Positions 24,281-24,283 of a stretch of 24,283 nucleotides of DNA are shown one piece after another. This DNA comes from Anaerolineaceae bacterium UBA700. Lineage in GTDB: Bacteria > Chloroflexota > Anaerolineae > Anaerolineales > Anaerolineaceae. Numbering within the stretch: position 1 is the first letter of the stretch; the number at the start of each line of letters is the position of its first letter. Location of the stretch: contig DBMK01000331.1 of the NCBI GenBank assembly GCA_002298885.1, positions 4,305 through 28,587 on the forward strand, given 5' to 3'. The position numbers and the translations under genes were made by a program. The notes below the pieces were generated by a model. The model was not told where the DNA came from. It worked only from the letters and a program-made list of their open reading frames with translations, and did not search any database.

Positions 24281-24283
24281 ATG

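Overview
The window looks like a piece of a Chloroflexota genome, most likely class Anaerolineae. This is inferred from gene content, since there is no rRNA or other marker. Pointers are a GlnE with an internal ACT pair, a TtuA-type tRNA thiolation pair, and secreted proteins with Pro/Thr-rich stalks. No tRNA, rRNA, CRISPR array, transposase or phage gene was seen.

The left part (1-11000) is mostly housekeeping. It starts with the 3' end of a PstS-like periplasmic-binding-protein gene and a small MoaD/ThiS-like ubiquitin-fold gene. A divergent nitrogen-control pair follows: a GlnE-type glutamine synthetase adenylyltransferase/adenylyl-removing enzyme (minus strand) carrying two ACT-like domains between its halves, and type I glutamine synthetase (plus strand), which keeps the tyrosine GlnE would modify. 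Next is a translationally coupled two-component pair: a soluble kinase with three GAF domains and a regulator with two receiver domains and a LuxR-type helix-turn-helix. Convergent with it across a strong bidirectional terminator is an operon for tRNA 2-thiouridine synthesis: a second MoaD/ThiS/TtuB-like carrier and TtuA.

The middle part (11113-14976) holds acetyl-CoA synthetase followed by a PhnD-like solute-binding protein that lacks a visible signal peptide (minus strand). Diverging from these is a membrane-anchored surface protein of unknown function. A 572-base stretch without a convincing gene follows. It holds a good -10 box, an intrinsic terminator and several inverted repeats, and may encode a structured RNA or a long leader.

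The right part (15549-24222) is the most striking region. Five genes run in the same direction and end at a perfect 20-base inverted-repeat terminator; all five encode signal-peptide-bearing proteins. Two are cohesin-like domains on Pro/Thr-rich stalks with a C-terminal membrane anchor. One is a secreted cohesin-FN3 protein with a tandem repeat of unknown family. One is a 1282-residue protein with three parallel beta-helix modules, its own cohesin-like domain and a C-terminal type I dockerin-like calcium-binding pair. One is a secreted protein of unknown function. No cellulase or other glycoside hydrolase is visible, so this looks like a non-cellulosomal cohesin/dockerin surface assembly in which the beta-helix protein docks onto membrane-anchored cohesins. 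The individual domains are read from the sequence; the assembly is an inference.

Several genes have a -10-like hexamer only 6-7 bases before the start codon (571, 4580 on the minus strand, 6430), which suggests leaderless transcripts.
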